Under the pieces are notes generated by a model. It saw only the letters and a program-made list of their open reading frames with translations. It was not told where the DNA came from and did no database searches. The translations under genes were made by a program, and so were the position numbers. This document shows, piece after piece, positions 17,591-26,201 of a DNA stretch of 64,000 nucleotides. Source of the DNA: Micromonospora kangleipakensis (lineage in GTDB: Bacteria; Actinomycetota; Actinomycetes; Mycobacteriales; Micromonosporaceae); assembly GCF_004217615.1 (NCBI RefSeq), contig NZ_SHLD01000001.1:1612001-1676000 (forward strand), written 5' to 3'. How positions within the stretch are numbered: position 1 is the first letter of the stretch; each line of letters opens with the position of its first letter.

Positions 17591-19708
17591 TCAGGGGGTC
17601 AGGGCCAGGTAGCCGCGCTCCGCCGCCTCCTGGAGCAGCCACTGCTCCCGGTACCAGCCGGGCCGGGCCACCAGCTCGGCGTGCCGGCCGCGCTGCACCA
17701 CCCGGCCGGCGTCGAGCACCACGATCTCGTCCAGCTCCGCCAGGCCGCTGAGCCGGTGGCTGATCACCAGTACCGAGTGCCCGGCCGGGGTGGCGGCCAG
17801 CGCCGAGGCGAGCACCGCGTCGGCCGCGGCCGGGTCGAGCCCCTCGGTGGGCTCGTCCAGCACCAGCACGGCCGGCGCGGCCAGCAGCGCCCGGGCCAGC
17901 GCGAGCCGCTGCCGCTGCCCGCCGGAGAGCTGCCCGCCCTCCTCGCCGACCACGGTGTCCCAGCCCGCCGGCTGGGCGCGTACCCAGTCGAGCAGGCCGG
18001 CCGCCCGGGTCGCGGCGGTCAGCTCCGCCTCGCCCGCCCCTGGGCGACCGAGCAGCAGGTTCTCCCGTACGGAGGCGTGGAAGACGTACGCCTCGGCGAG
18101 CAGCCCGCCGATCGCCCGGGGCAGCTCCTCGGCCGGGTACGCGGAGACGTCGACCCCGGCCAGGGTGACCCGGCCGCCGTCGGGGCGGACCGCGCCGGTG
18201 AGCACCGCGGCGAGGGTGCTCTTGCCGGCGCCGCTCGGCCCGACCACGGCGACCCGGCGGCCGGCCGGCAGGTCGAGGCTGACCCGGTCCAGGGCGGGTG
18301 CCGCCCCCGCCCGGTACCGGACGGTCACCTCGTCGAATCGCACGTCGTGGCCGGCCGGAGCCGCGCCGGTCCCCACCCCGGCCGTCGTGCCCGCCGGGGT
18401 CCGGCCCGTCGTTCCCGCCGGGCCGGTCGCCGGGCTCCCGGCGGCCCCGGTGCCCGGCTCCGGCGTCGGGGCCGCGCCGCCCGCCGGGACGGGCCCGGTG
18501 AGCAGCGCGGCGACCCGGCCCAGGCCGGCTCGGAGCTGGGTGAACTGCCGGGCCGCGCCGACCAGCGCCAGCGCGATCTCCACGGCGGCGAGGGCGCCGA
18601 CGGCCAGCACCCCGACCAGCACCCCGCCGACGTCGGCGCGGAGCGCGACGACCACCACGGCGGCGGCGGTGAGCCCACCGACCAGCACCCCGGCCGCGTC
18701 GACCGCGAAGCCGGCGGCGGCGAGCCGGCGCTCCAGCCGGGCGAGCCGCCGGGTGCGCCGGTCGGCCGCCGCGAGCGCCGCGCCGGTGGCGCCGAAGGCG
18801 GCCAGGTCGGCGGCGCCGTGGGTCAGGTCGACCGCGTCCACGGCGAGCGCGCCGCGCAGCGGGGCCACCTCGTCGGCGGCCCGCCGGGTGAGCACGGTGG
18901 CCAGCGCGGGCAGCGCCACCCCGGCGACCAGCAGCCCGGCGGCCAGCACTCCGGCCGCGGGGAGCGAGATCAGCGCGGCCCCACCGACCGCGAGCACGCT
19001 CACCAGCGCGGCGGCCGATCCCGGCACCAGCACCCGCAGCAGCAGGTCCTGCACGGCCTCCACGTCGGACACGAGCCGGCTCAGCGCGTCACCGGAGCGC
19101 TGCGACGCGCTGTCCCGACGGGCGGCGAGGGTGGCGAAGACCCGGGCCCGGACGTCGGTGATCATGCGGAGCACGGCGTCGTGCCCGGCGAGCCGTTCGG
19201 TGTAGCGGAACACGCCCCGGCTGATGGCGAGCGCCCGGACCGCGACGATGGCCACGGTCAGCCGGTCCAGCGGGGGCCGGCCGGCGGCGCTCATCAGCAG
19301 CCAGGTGGCGGTGGCCATCAGGGCCAGCCCGGCGAACTCGGTGGCGGCGGCGAGCAGCCCGGCTCCGACGAGCCGGCCCAGGTACGGCCGGGCCAGCCGC
19401 AGCACCGTCCGCTCGGCGCGGACGCCGCCGGCGCCGGCCGGCCCGGCCCGCCCGCCGGCGGGCGGGACTTCGGCGGTCATCGCCCCGGTGACTCCGGCCT
19501 CGTCCGGGGCCGGCCCGGTGGGTACGGCCTCGTCCGGGGTCGGCTCGGTGGGCAGGGCGCCGGACGCCAGCTCCGGCGGGATCACCTCGGCCGGGGTGGG
19601 CGTTCCGGGGTCGCGCGCGGCCGGCGTGCTCCCGTCGGCCGAGACACCACCCGGCACGGCCCGCCCGGGGTGGTCCGGGCGGTCGGGGACGCTCGGTCCG
19701 GGGCTCAT
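17591..19708 (-). CDS. cydC: Thiol reductant ABC exporter subunit CydC
   Basis: Half of the heterodimeric ABC exporter that moves glutathione or cysteine-type reductants out of the cytoplasm and is needed for cytochrome bd assembly. The 705-residue chain has an N-terminal extension of about 95 residues (Pro/Ala-rich, disordered), an exporter membrane domain, and an ATPase domain with Walker A GPSGAGKS, signature [16 protein letters not shown] and Walker B VLVLDEPT. A Gly/Thr/Pro-rich insert (near residues 405-450) separates the two domains. Its ATG overlaps the cydD stop by one base (TGATG), so translation is coupled. It is the last gene of the cydABDC operon. Confidence 0.93.
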   Translation of the reverse strand: MSPGPSVPDRPDHPGRAVPGGVSADGSTPAARDPGTPTPAEVIPPELASGALPTEPTPDEAVPTGPAPDEAGVTGAMTAEVPPAGGRAGPAGAGGVRAERTVLRLARPYLGRLVGAGLLAAATEFAGLALMATATWLLMSAAGRPPLDRLTVAIVAVRALAISRGVFRYTERLAGHDAVLRMITDVRARVFATLAARRDSASQRSGDALSRLVSDVEAVQDLLLRVLVPGSAAALVSVLAVGGAALISLPAAGVLAAGLLVAGVALPALATVLTRRAADEVAPLRGALAVDAVDLTHGAADLAAFGATGAALAAADRRTRRLARLERRLAAAGFAVDAAGVLVGGLTAAAVVVVALRADVGGVLVGVLAVGALAAVEIALALVGAARQFTQLRAGLGRVAALLTGPVPAGGAAPTPEPGTGAAGSPATGPAGTTGRTPAGTTAGVGTGAAPAGHDVRFDEVTVRYRAGAAPALDRVSLDLPAGRRVAVVGPSGAGKSTLAAVLTGAVRPDGGRVTLAGVDVSAYPAEELPRAIGGLLAEAYVFHASVRENLLLGRPGAGEAELTAATRAAGLLDWVRAQPAGWDTVVGEEGGQLSGGQRQRLALARALLAAPAVLVLDEPTEGLDPAAADAVLASALAATPAGHSVLVISHRLSGLAELDEIVVLDAGRVVQRGRHAELVARPGWYREQWLLQEAAERGYLALTP

Positions 19709-21384
19709 CAGATCGCCTTCCCGACCGGTGTCGGGGTCAGCTCGGTGACCCGGCCGTCCTCGACGCGGAGGATCCGGTCGGCGTCCTCCAGCAGCGCGGG
19801 TCGGTGCGCGACCAGCAACGCCGTGCGCCCGGCGACCAGCCGGCGGGTGGCGGCCAGCACCACCGCCTCGCTGGCGGAGTCCAGCCGCGCGGTCGGCTCG
19901 TCGAGGAGCACCACTGGGGCGTCGCGGAGGAACGCCCGGGCCAGCGCGACCCGCTGCCGCTGGCCGCTGGAGAGGCCGTGCCCGCGCTCGCCGAGCTCGG
20001 TCGCCAGCCCGTCGGGAAGGGCGGCGACCACGTCGTCCAGCGCGGCGTCGGCGACCGCCCTGCCGAGCGCGGCGTCGGTGGTCTCGGGCGCGCCGAGGCG
20101 GATGTTGTCGGCCAGCGAGGCGGCGAAGAGGTGCGCCCGCTGCGGCACCCAGGCCACCTGGCGGCGCCAGGCGTCGGGGTCGACGTGGGCGAGGTCGACC
20201 CCGGCCACGGTGACCCGGCCGGCGGTCGGGGTGACGAAGCCGAGCAGCAGGCCGAGCAGGGTGCTCTTGCCGGCGCCGCTCGGGCCGATGACCGCGATCC
20301 GCTCGCCGGGGTGGATCGTCAGCGTGACGTCCCGCAGGGCGGTGGTCCGCTCGTACTCGACGGTCACGCCCTCGAAGCGGATCTCGCCGTCACCGGGCGG
20401 CGTCGGGGCCGGCGCGGCGGTCGGCGTGGCCACAGCCGGGGCGGCCGAGACGGTGAGCGCCTCGTCCAGGGCGGTGAGCCCCTCCATGCTGGCGTGGAAC
20501 CGGCTGCCCGCCGCCCGCAGCGGCAGGTACGCCTCCGGGGTGAGCAGCAGCACCAGCAGCGCGGTGGAGAGGGTGATCCCGCCGCCGAGCAGCCGGATGC
20601 CCACCGGCACGGCGACCAGCGCCACCGAGAGGGTGGCGACCAGCTCCAGCACCAGCGCGGAGAGGAAGGCGATCCGCAGCGTCCGCAGGGTCGCCTGGCG
20701 GTGCCCGTCGGCCATCCGGCGGACCACGTCGACCTGCGCCCGCGCCCGGCCGAACGCGCGCAGCGTCGGCAGCCCGGCGACCATGTCCAGGAAGTGCCCG
20801 CCGAGGCGGGAGAGCCGCCGCCACTGCCGTTCGGTGGCGGCCTGCGCCTGCCAGCCGAGCAGCGCCCCGAAGACCGGGATGAGCGGGAGGGTCAGCGCGA
20901 TGATCAGCGCCGAGCTCCAGTCGGCGAGGACGATCCGGGCCAGCACGGCGAGCGGCACGGTGACGCTGAGCACGAGCTGGGGGAGGTAGCCGGTGAAGTA
21001 GGCGTCCAGCGCGTCGAGGCCGCGCCCGGCGAGGGTGGCCAGCTGCCCGGCTCGTTGCCCGGCGACCCAGCCCGGCCCGTGCCGGCCGACGGCGCGGAGC
21101 AGGTCCGCGCGCAGCGCCGCCTTCACCGTCGCCGCCGCCCGGGCCGCCGCCGTGCCCTGGGCCCAGCTGACCAGCGCCCGGGCGGCGACCGCCGCCACGA
21201 AGCCGGCCAGCGCCGGCCGGTGCAGCCGCCCGTCGACCGCGGTCGCCAGCAGCGTGGCCAGCGCGGTGGCCTGCGCGACCACCAGCAGTGCGGTGAGCCC
21301 GCCGAGGACCGCGAGCACGGCGAGGTCGCGCCGGGCCGCAGGGACCCGGCGCAGCAGACGCGGGTCGAACGGGCGGCGGTTCAC
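19708..21384 (-). CDS. cydD: Thiol reductant ABC exporter subunit CydD
   Basis: The partner of CydC in the same exporter, 558 residues. It begins VNRRPFDPRLLRRVPAARRD with six membrane helices, a long intracellular coupling segment (RQWRRLSRLGGHFLDMVAGL), and an ATPase domain: Walker A GPSGAGKST, signature LSSGQRQRVALARAFL, Walker B PVVLLDEPT. The GTG at 21384 is chosen because it overlaps the cydB stop (21381-21383) as GTGA. The reading frame stays open far upstream, but that part is antisense-like noise of the cydB region. Confidence 0.93.
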   Translation of the reverse strand: MNRRPFDPRLLRRVPAARRDLAVLAVLGGLTALLVVAQATALATLLATAVDGRLHRPALAGFVAAVAARALVSWAQGTAAARAAATVKAALRADLLRAVGRHGPGWVAGQRAGQLATLAGRGLDALDAYFTGYLPQLVLSVTVPLAVLARIVLADWSSALIIALTLPLIPVFGALLGWQAQAATERQWRRLSRLGGHFLDMVAGLPTLRAFGRARAQVDVVRRMADGHRQATLRTLRIAFLSALVLELVATLSVALVAVPVGIRLLGGGITLSTALLVLLLTPEAYLPLRAAGSRFHASMEGLTALDEALTVSAAPAVATPTAAPAPTPPGDGEIRFEGVTVEYERTTALRDVTLTIHPGERIAVIGPSGAGKSTLLGLLLGFVTPTAGRVTVAGVDLAHVDPDAWRRQVAWVPQRAHLFAASLADNIRLGAPETTDAALGRAVADAALDDVVAALPDGLATELGERGHGLSSGQRQRVALARAFLRDAPVVLLDEPTARLDSASEAVVLAATRRLVAGRTALLVAHRPALLEDADRILRVEDGRVTELTPTPVGKAI

Positions 21385-22388
21385 CAGTACACCGGTGCCC
21401 TGCCGTCGGTCCGTCCCCGGAACACCCACCAGCACATTGCCTGAAAGCCTAGTAGGGCCGGCAGGAGCGGCAGCGCGAGCCAGCCCAGCAGCCGCAGGGT
21501 GGGCCCGCTCGCCGCGGCGTCGGCCACGGTCAACCCGGCCCCGGGCTCGACCGTGGAGACCAGCGCCCAGGGCCAGAGCGCCGCCCCGACCAGCAGCACC
21601 GGCAGCGCCAGCGCCGCGCTGGTGGCGGCGAAAGCCAGCCCGGGCCGCCGCCGGACGAGCGCCGTCCGGGCCGCCAGCAGCGCCGCCACCAGCACCAACG
21701 GCAGCAGTACGGCCGCCGCCGGCTGCGCCACCGCGGCGCGTACCCGGTCGGAGAGCAGGCCGAGGACGGTGGCCGCGCCGACCGCGGCGAGCGCCACCGG
21801 GACCAGCCGGCGGGCCAGCCGGGCGACCGGCGCGACCTCGGTGGCCGGCAGCCGGAGCGTGAGGAACGTCGCACCCTGCGCCGCGACCAGTGACAACATG
21901 GCCAGCGCGGCGGCGGCCACGAACGGGGTGAAGACGTGCGTCACCCCGGCGACGTGGCGGTCGGCCCGCAGCGGTACACCCTGCAGCAGCCCGGCGAGCA
22001 ACGCGCCCCAGCCCAGCGCGGCGAGCGCGCTGCCGACGACGACCACCCGGTCCCAACCGGCCCGGGCCCGCGCGCCGGCCGGCCTGCTGCGCAGCTGCAC
22101 CCCGGCGGTCACTAGGACCACGCCGGCCAGCGCGCCGACCACGGCCGGGTAGAGCCCGGAGAGCAGCTCGCCCTCCAGCGTGGGGAAGGCGCCGAAGAGG
22201 ATGCCGACGGCGGCGACCAGCCAGACCTCGTTGCCGAGGAAGAACGGCCCGACGGCGGTGAGCGTCGCCCGCCGGGCGGCCGGGGTGGCCCGCCGGGCCA
22301 GCAGCAGCCCGACGCCGTAGTCGTAGCCGCCGAGGACGAGGTAGGTGGCGAAGAAGAGGCCGAGCAGGGCGTACCAGGCGAGTTCCAC
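21381..22388 (-). CDS. cydB: Cytochrome bd ubiquinol oxidase subunit II
   Basis: A 335-residue membrane subunit of the high-affinity cytochrome bd oxidase. The start VELAWYALLGLFFATYLVLGG matches the family's first helix. The conserved GNEVWLVAAVG near residue 50 and about eight to nine helices follow, ending in WWVFRGR. GTG 22388 has GGGAG upstream; an open frame continuing upstream to 23312 is the shadow of cydA. It is 11 bp downstream of cydA. Confidence 0.93.
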   Translation of the reverse strand: MELAWYALLGLFFATYLVLGGYDYGVGLLLARRATPAARRATLTAVGPFFLGNEVWLVAAVGILFGAFPTLEGELLSGLYPAVVGALAGVVLVTAGVQLRSRPAGARARAGWDRVVVVGSALAALGWGALLAGLLQGVPLRADRHVAGVTHVFTPFVAAAALAMLSLVAAQGATFLTLRLPATEVAPVARLARRLVPVALAAVGAATVLGLLSDRVRAAVAQPAAAVLLPLVLVAALLAARTALVRRRPGLAFAATSAALALPVLLVGAALWPWALVSTVEPGAGLTVADAAASGPTLRLLGWLALPLLPALLGFQAMCWWVFRGRTDGRAPVYW

Positions 22389-22399
22389 GGCGGGCTCCC

Positions 22400-23647
22400 T
22401 CAGGCGAACGCGGGTTCGGGGCGGATGTCGGGGTCGGACGCGGGTGGGCGGCCGAGGGCGGGATCGGCCGCGCCGCGGGCGGCGTGCCGGGCGAGCAGCA
22501 CCCAGTTCGTCACGGCGAGGGTGCCGAGCAGCAGGCTGAAGCCGATCAGGGAGGTGAGCATCACGCCGCCGCCGACCGGGGAGACCGCCTGGTCGGTCGG
22601 CAGCAGCCCGTACGCGACCCAGGGCTGGCGGCCCACCTCCCGGGCGATCCAGCCGAGGATCACCGCGACGAAGGGGAGCGGCAGGGCGAGCAGGGTCAGC
22701 CAGAGCGGGAACCGCAGCCGGATGATCCAGTCCCGCCAGAGCAGCGGCAGCAGGAGCCAGACGCAGCCGAGGGTGAAGCCGATGAGGATCATGAAGCCCA
22801 GGCCGACGTTGGAGAGCGCCGGCGGGAGGTAGTCGCCCGGGCCGAACTTCGCCGTCCACTCGGCGACCAGCGCGTCGCGGTCGGCGCCGCCGCCGAACTT
22901 GGTGGGCTGCACCTCCCCGACCGGGCCGAACTGGGCGAACCCGAATCCCTGCACCAGAACGACCGCGAGCGCAGCGGTGACGAGCCCGATCCGCAGCGAT
23001 GTGCGGAACAGCGCGAAGTCGGGGGTGCGCCGGATCAGGTGCCACGCGCTGACGGCGGCCATCAGGACCCCGCCGGTGAGCAGCGCGGCGGCGACCACGT
23101 GGCCGAAGGCGAAACCGAGGGTGGGGTTGGTGAGCAGCGCGCCGAAGTCGGTCAGGTGGGCGACGCCGTCGCGCAGCTCGTAGCCGACCGGGTGCTGGAG
23201 CCAGGCGTTCGCCACCATGATCCAGAAGGCCGAGGCGTACGCGGTCAGCGCCACCCCCCAGAGCAGCGCGAGGTGTGCGCCCCGGCGCAGCCGGTGCCAG
23301 CCGAAGATCCACATGCCGAGGAACGTGGACTCCAGGAAGAACGCCACCAGCGTCTCGATGGCCAGCGGCGCGCCGAAGACGTTGCCGACGTAGCGGGACA
23401 GCCCGCTCCAGTTCAGCCCGAACTGGAACTCCATCACGATGCCGGTGGCGATGCCGAGCACGTAGTTGATCACGTAGAGCTGGCCCCAGAAGCGGGTCAG
23501 CCGCTCGTAGACCGGCTTGCCGGTGAGGTAGCCGGCGGTCTGGAGCCCGACCAGCAGGGTGACCAGGCCCAGCGTGACCACCACGAAGAGGAAGTGGATC
23601 GAGGTGGTGGTGGCGAACTGCAGGCGGGCGAGGAGCAGGGTGTCCAT
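22400..23647 (-). CDS. cydA: Cytochrome bd ubiquinol oxidase subunit I
   Basis: The heme-bearing catalytic subunit, 415 residues with nine predicted membrane helices. His18 (in TTSIHFLFVVVTLG) is the heme b595 axial ligand position. LESTFLGMWIFGW near 105 carries the conserved Glu of the proton path, and FGHVVAAALLTGG near 183 carries the second heme-ligand histidine. The GRQPWV sequence near 338 is typical. The Q-loop is short, as in actinobacterial and Gram-positive enzymes. GGGAGA precedes the ATG. The promoter region contains multiple CTAC/GTAG repeats that may bind the BlaI protein encoded downstream. Expected role: respiration under low oxygen or when the aa3 branch is inhibited. Confidence 0.95.
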   Translation of the reverse strand: MDTLLLARLQFATTTSIHFLFVVVTLGLVTLLVGLQTAGYLTGKPVYERLTRFWGQLYVINYVLGIATGIVMEFQFGLNWSGLSRYVGNVFGAPLAIETLVAFFLESTFLGMWIFGWHRLRRGAHLALLWGVALTAYASAFWIMVANAWLQHPVGYELRDGVAHLTDFGALLTNPTLGFAFGHVVAAALLTGGVLMAAVSAWHLIRRTPDFALFRTSLRIGLVTAALAVVLVQGFGFAQFGPVGEVQPTKFGGGADRDALVAEWTAKFGPGDYLPPALSNVGLGFMILIGFTLGCVWLLLPLLWRDWIIRLRFPLWLTLLALPLPFVAVILGWIAREVGRQPWVAYGLLPTDQAVSPVGGGVMLTSLIGFSLLLGTLAVTNWVLLARHAARGAADPALGRPPASDPDIRPEPAFA

Positions 23648-23678
23648 GGTCGGTCTCCCACGGTTGGCTCGCTTGTCG

Positions 23679-23757
23679 TAGTGACCCTACACGTAGATTG
23701 TCTACGCATATCTACTACGTCATGTAGTAAGAAAATGTACGACGAGCCGTAGTAGTA
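23679..23757 (-). promoter_or_regulatory. cydA upstream region with clustered BlaI-like operators
   Basis: The clearest element is TACTAC-gtcat-GTAGTA at 23713-23729, a perfect 6-bp inverted repeat with 5-bp spacer. Beside it lie CTAC-ac-GTAG (23687-23696) and further CGTAG/CTAC half-sites up to 23757. A TAGGGT -10-like box (minus strand) lies inside the cluster near 23684-23689. The same arm and spacer layout recurs at the blaI promoter (25192-25208). Confidence 0.65.
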
Positions 23758-23806
23758 CGCGGGGTGGGGGTGCCGAACAGGCCGGCGGCGTCGCCGCGAG
23801 CCGAGG

Positions 23807-24712
23807 TCAGCTCAGGAAGAGGGAGATCGGCAGGGCGACCAGGGTGCTGGCCACGGTCAGCGCGGTCGCGCCGAGCAGCCGGGGCGGGCGGTCCGCGACC
23901 AGCAGCCGCCGCACCCGTACGTCGAGGTCGCGGTCGCCCATGCCGAGCGCGCCGGCCGGGGTGACCCGGTGACCGGCGGCGGCGAACCGGCGCAACGCCC
24001 CGGCGAGCGGCTCCTCGGCGTGCAGTTCGCGGGCCTTGTCGTCGGCCCGCATCTCGACCAGCAGGGCCACCCGCTCGTGCGCGTCGCGCACCCAGCGGAA
24101 CCAGGGCAGCGCCCGGCAGAGCGCGGTGAACGGCAGCAGCACCAGGTCGTGCCGCTCCTGCGCGTGCGCCCGCTCGTGGGTCAGCACCGCCTCGAGCTCG
24201 GCCCGGTCCAGCAGGCTCAGCGTCCCGGCGCTGACCACCACCCGCGGCTTCACCCCCGGGAGGCAGTACGCCGCCGCGCTCGGGTGGTCGAGCACCAGCG
24301 CGCCCGGCACCGTCGGGTCCCGCCGGGCGACCAGGGTGAGCAGGTCCCGGTGCCGACGCTGCGCGCGAACCGCGCCGTGGACGCTGCGGACGGTCGTGGT
24401 GAGCAGCACCGCGCCGATGCCGAAGCCGACGCCGACCAGGCCCAGGTGGACCGCGCCCAGCCCGGCCGGGAGGGTGCCGTGGAAGAGGTCGGTGGCGAGG
24501 GCGAGCAGCGCGCTGCCGGTCGGCCGGTCGTACGCGGCCAGGCCGACCGCCATCGGCAGGCCCATCGCGGAGAGGCCGAGCGCCAGCCCGACCGCCTGCC
24601 AGCAGACGATCGCCACCCGGGGGGCGCGCCAGGTCCAGGTCGCCGCGGCGAGGACCTGCGCGGTCAGCCAGCAGGCCAGGGTGGTCGCGGCGAAGTGCAC
24701 GGCGTACGCCAC
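23807..24712 (-). CDS. M56 family membrane metallopeptidase (BlaR/MecR-type)
   Basis: A 301-residue membrane peptidase. Helices at about 5-22, 35-55 and 85-110 flank a cytoplasmic gluzincin domain with the zinc motif HERAH within EAVLTHERAHAQERHD (about 175-190). A downstream EMRADDKA supplies the third ligand Glu. A final helix closes the protein. It lacks the penicillin-binding sensor domain of BlaR1, as do most actinobacterial partners. It is 10 bp downstream of the BlaI-type repressor; by analogy with BlaI/BlaR it may inactivate the repressor, probably in response to an envelope or respiratory signal rather than a beta-lactam. Confidence 0.88.
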   Translation of the reverse strand: MAYAVHFAATTLACWLTAQVLAAATWTWRAPRVAIVCWQAVGLALGLSAMGLPMAVGLAAYDRPTGSALLALATDLFHGTLPAGLGAVHLGLVGVGFGIGAVLLTTTVRSVHGAVRAQRRHRDLLTLVARRDPTVPGALVLDHPSAAAYCLPGVKPRVVVSAGTLSLLDRAELEAVLTHERAHAQERHDLVLLPFTALCRALPWFRWVRDAHERVALLVEMRADDKARELHAEEPLAGALRRFAAAGHRVTPAGALGMGDRDLDVRVRRLLVADRPPRLLGATALTVASTLVALPISLFLS

Positions 24713-24722
24713 GGCGGTCGCC

Positions 24723-25184
24723 CTACCGGTCCGTCGCCTCGTCGGTGACCCTCGGCCGGTCGGCCCGCGGGTCCTCGACCCGGTCGGTCAGCCGCGGCCC
24801 GCCGTCGCCCGGCCCGGAGAGCCCGGCCTCGGCGCCCAGCGCCGCGCGCAGCACCTCGGCCTCGGTGCCGGTGACCGAGCGGGCGAAGCGCACCAGCGCG
24901 GCGTCCCGGCTGCCGCCGAGGTCCAGCGCGTCGAGCATGAGCTGGGCGATGTGCGCCTCGCGGCTGGCGGCGGCCCGGTAACGCCAGGCCCGACCCTCCC
25001 GCTCGCGCTGCACCATGCCCTTGCCGGCGAGCCGGTCGAGCACGGTCATCACCGTCGTGTAAGCCAGTTCGCGCCCGTCCAGGGCATCGGCGACCTCGCG
25101 CACGGTGACCCCGTCCGACGTGCCCGGGACCACGTCCCACAGCACGTCCATCACCGCACGTTCAAGATCCCCAAGGCGCGTCAC
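24723..25184 (-). CDS. BlaI/MecI/CopY family transcriptional repressor
   Basis: A 153-residue winged-helix repressor. LGDLERAVMDVLWD opens the domain, VREVADALDGRELAYTTVMTVLDRLAGKGMVQRER forms the recognition helix and wing in two halves, and the C-terminal dimerisation helix follows. Its GTG start (25184) lies 6 bp after a TAGGAT -10 box, so the message is leaderless. The operator-like repeat overlaps this -10 box, which predicts autorepression. The same repeat pattern in front of cydA suggests that the cytochrome bd operon, which lies just downstream in the same orientation, is its target. Confidence 0.9.
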   Translation of the reverse strand: MTRLGDLERAVMDVLWDVVPGTSDGVTVREVADALDGRELAYTTVMTVLDRLAGKGMVQREREGRAWRYRAAASREAHIAQLMLDALDLGGSRDAALVRFARSVTGTEAEVLRAALGAEAGLSGPGDGGPRLTDRVEDPRADRPRVTDEATDR

Positions 25185-25190
25185 GCCGCA

Positions 25191-25208
25191 ATCCTACCTC
25201 GCGTAGTA
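25191..25208 (-). promoter_or_regulatory. blaI promoter with overlapping operator
   Basis: TAGGAT (minus strand, 25191-25196) ends 6 bp before the GTG. TCCTAC-ctcgc-GTAGTA at 25192-25208 has the same 6-5-6 geometry as the cydA site, with one mismatch between arms. Confidence 0.65.
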
Positions 25209-25268
25209 GAGCCCTCCCGCGGCGGGACACGTGAGATGACACCCCTCACGCGGACCGGGCCCACGACA

Positions 25269-25342
25269 GGTTTTCCGGGGAGCCCCGCCTGCGCAGGGAT
25301 CAAGCCTGACCGCCCGGAGCGGGCAGGGCTCCCCGGAAAACC
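25269..25342. repeat. Long intergenic hairpin between an aldehyde dehydrogenase gene and blaI
   Basis: Outer arms of 17 bp (25269-25285 and 25326-25342) are perfectly complementary, and pairing continues for four more bases after one mismatch. Inside are a palindrome CCTGCGCAGG and a small CCGCCCGGAGCGG stem. It lies downstream of the minus-strand gene ending at 25362 and may end that transcript, but the size and nested stems are more elaborate than the other terminators here. Confidence 0.7.
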
Positions 25343-25361
25343 CCAAGGCCGGGAACGAGAC

Positions 25362-26201
25362 TCACACCCCCTTCGGGTGCCAGACCGTCTTCGTCTCCAG
25401 CAGCGTGGTCATCCGCGTGACGCCCGGGTCGGCGAACCAGTCGTGGTCGACCGGGGCCGGCCGGAGCACCCGCTTGAGGTTCTGCGCCGCCTTGACCTCC
25501 AGATCGGCCGCCAGCTCGGCGTCGGCCACCCCGGTCAGGTCGATCGCGTTGACGTCCATGTGCGCGGCGAGCGTCGGCACCGTCTCGGTCAGCCGGCCGG
25601 TCAGGATGTTGACCACGCCACCCGGCAGGTCGGAGGTGGCCAGCACCTCGGCCAGGGTCACCGCGGCCAGGGGCTGCGCCGGCGAGGCCGCCACCACCAC
25701 GGTGTTGCCGGTGACGATCGCCGGGGCGATCACGCTGACCAGGCCGAGCAGCGCCGGCGTCTCGGGGGCCACCACGGCCACCACGCCGGTCGGTTCGGGC
25801 GCCGACAGGTTGAAGTACGGCCCGGCGACCGGGTTCGCGCCGCCGTACACCTGGGCGAGCTTGTCGGACCAGCCGGCGTACCAGACCCAGCGGTCGATCG
25901 CCGCGTCCACCTCGTCGGCCGGCACGCCCAGCGCGACGAACTGCTCGCGGCGGCCCTCCAGCATCTCCGCGACCCGGTAGAGGATCTGACCCCGGTTGTA
26001 CGCGGTCGCCCCGGCCCAGCCCTGCACGGCGGCGCGGGCGGCGACCACCGCGTCCCGCGCGTCCTTCCGCGAAGCCAGCGCGACGTTGGCTGTTTCATCC
26101 CTGCCGGATTGCACGAGATACGACCGTCCCGACTCGCTGCGTGGGAACTTCCCGCCGATGAAGAGCTTGTACGTCTTGCGTACCGCGACCCGCTCAGACA
26201 T
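25362..26201 (-). CDS. Half-length aldehyde dehydrogenase-like protein without catalytic domain
   Basis: A 279-residue protein that aligns with only the N-terminal, NAD-binding half of aldehyde dehydrogenases (YKLFIGGKFPRSESGRSY opening, GVVAVVAPETPALLGLVSVI, PAIVTGNTVVVAASPAQPLAAVTLAEVL). The usual E-LGGK region and the catalytic cysteine segment (GQxC) are absent. Instead it ends with a short tail (VTRMTTLLETKTVWHPKGV). It is intact, without internal stops, and overlaps the full-length enzyme gene by 8 bp, so it is probably a maintained non-catalytic partner rather than decay. A structural or regulatory role in an aldehyde dehydrogenase hetero-oligomer is plausible. Confidence 0.8.
   Translation of the reverse strand: MSERVAVRKTYKLFIGGKFPRSESGRSYLVQSGRDETANVALASRKDARDAVVAARAAVQGWAGATAYNRGQILYRVAEMLEGRREQFVALGVPADEVDAAIDRWVWYAGWSDKLAQVYGGANPVAGPYFNLSAPEPTGVVAVVAPETPALLGLVSVIAPAIVTGNTVVVAASPAQPLAAVTLAEVLATSDLPGGVVNILTGRLTETVPTLAAHMDVNAIDLTGVADAELAADLEVKAAQNLKRVLRPAPVDHDWFADPGVTRMTTLLETKTVWHPKGV

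Noticed and set aside
15638..20989. A plus-strand open frame of 1783 codons
   Set aside because: It is antisense to the 15328 gene, the HAAS protein and cydC/cydD, is Ser/Ala/Arg low complexity without domains, and arises because high GC3 removes stop codons on the opposite strand.
19708..22056. Long 782-residue CydD
   Set aside because: The first about 220 codons are antisense-like noise over cydB; family similarity and coupling place the start at GTG 21384.
25280..25310. CRISPR repeat-like sequence
   Set aside because: Only a single copy, no spacers or second repeat, no cas genes, and it is embedded in a longer hairpin.
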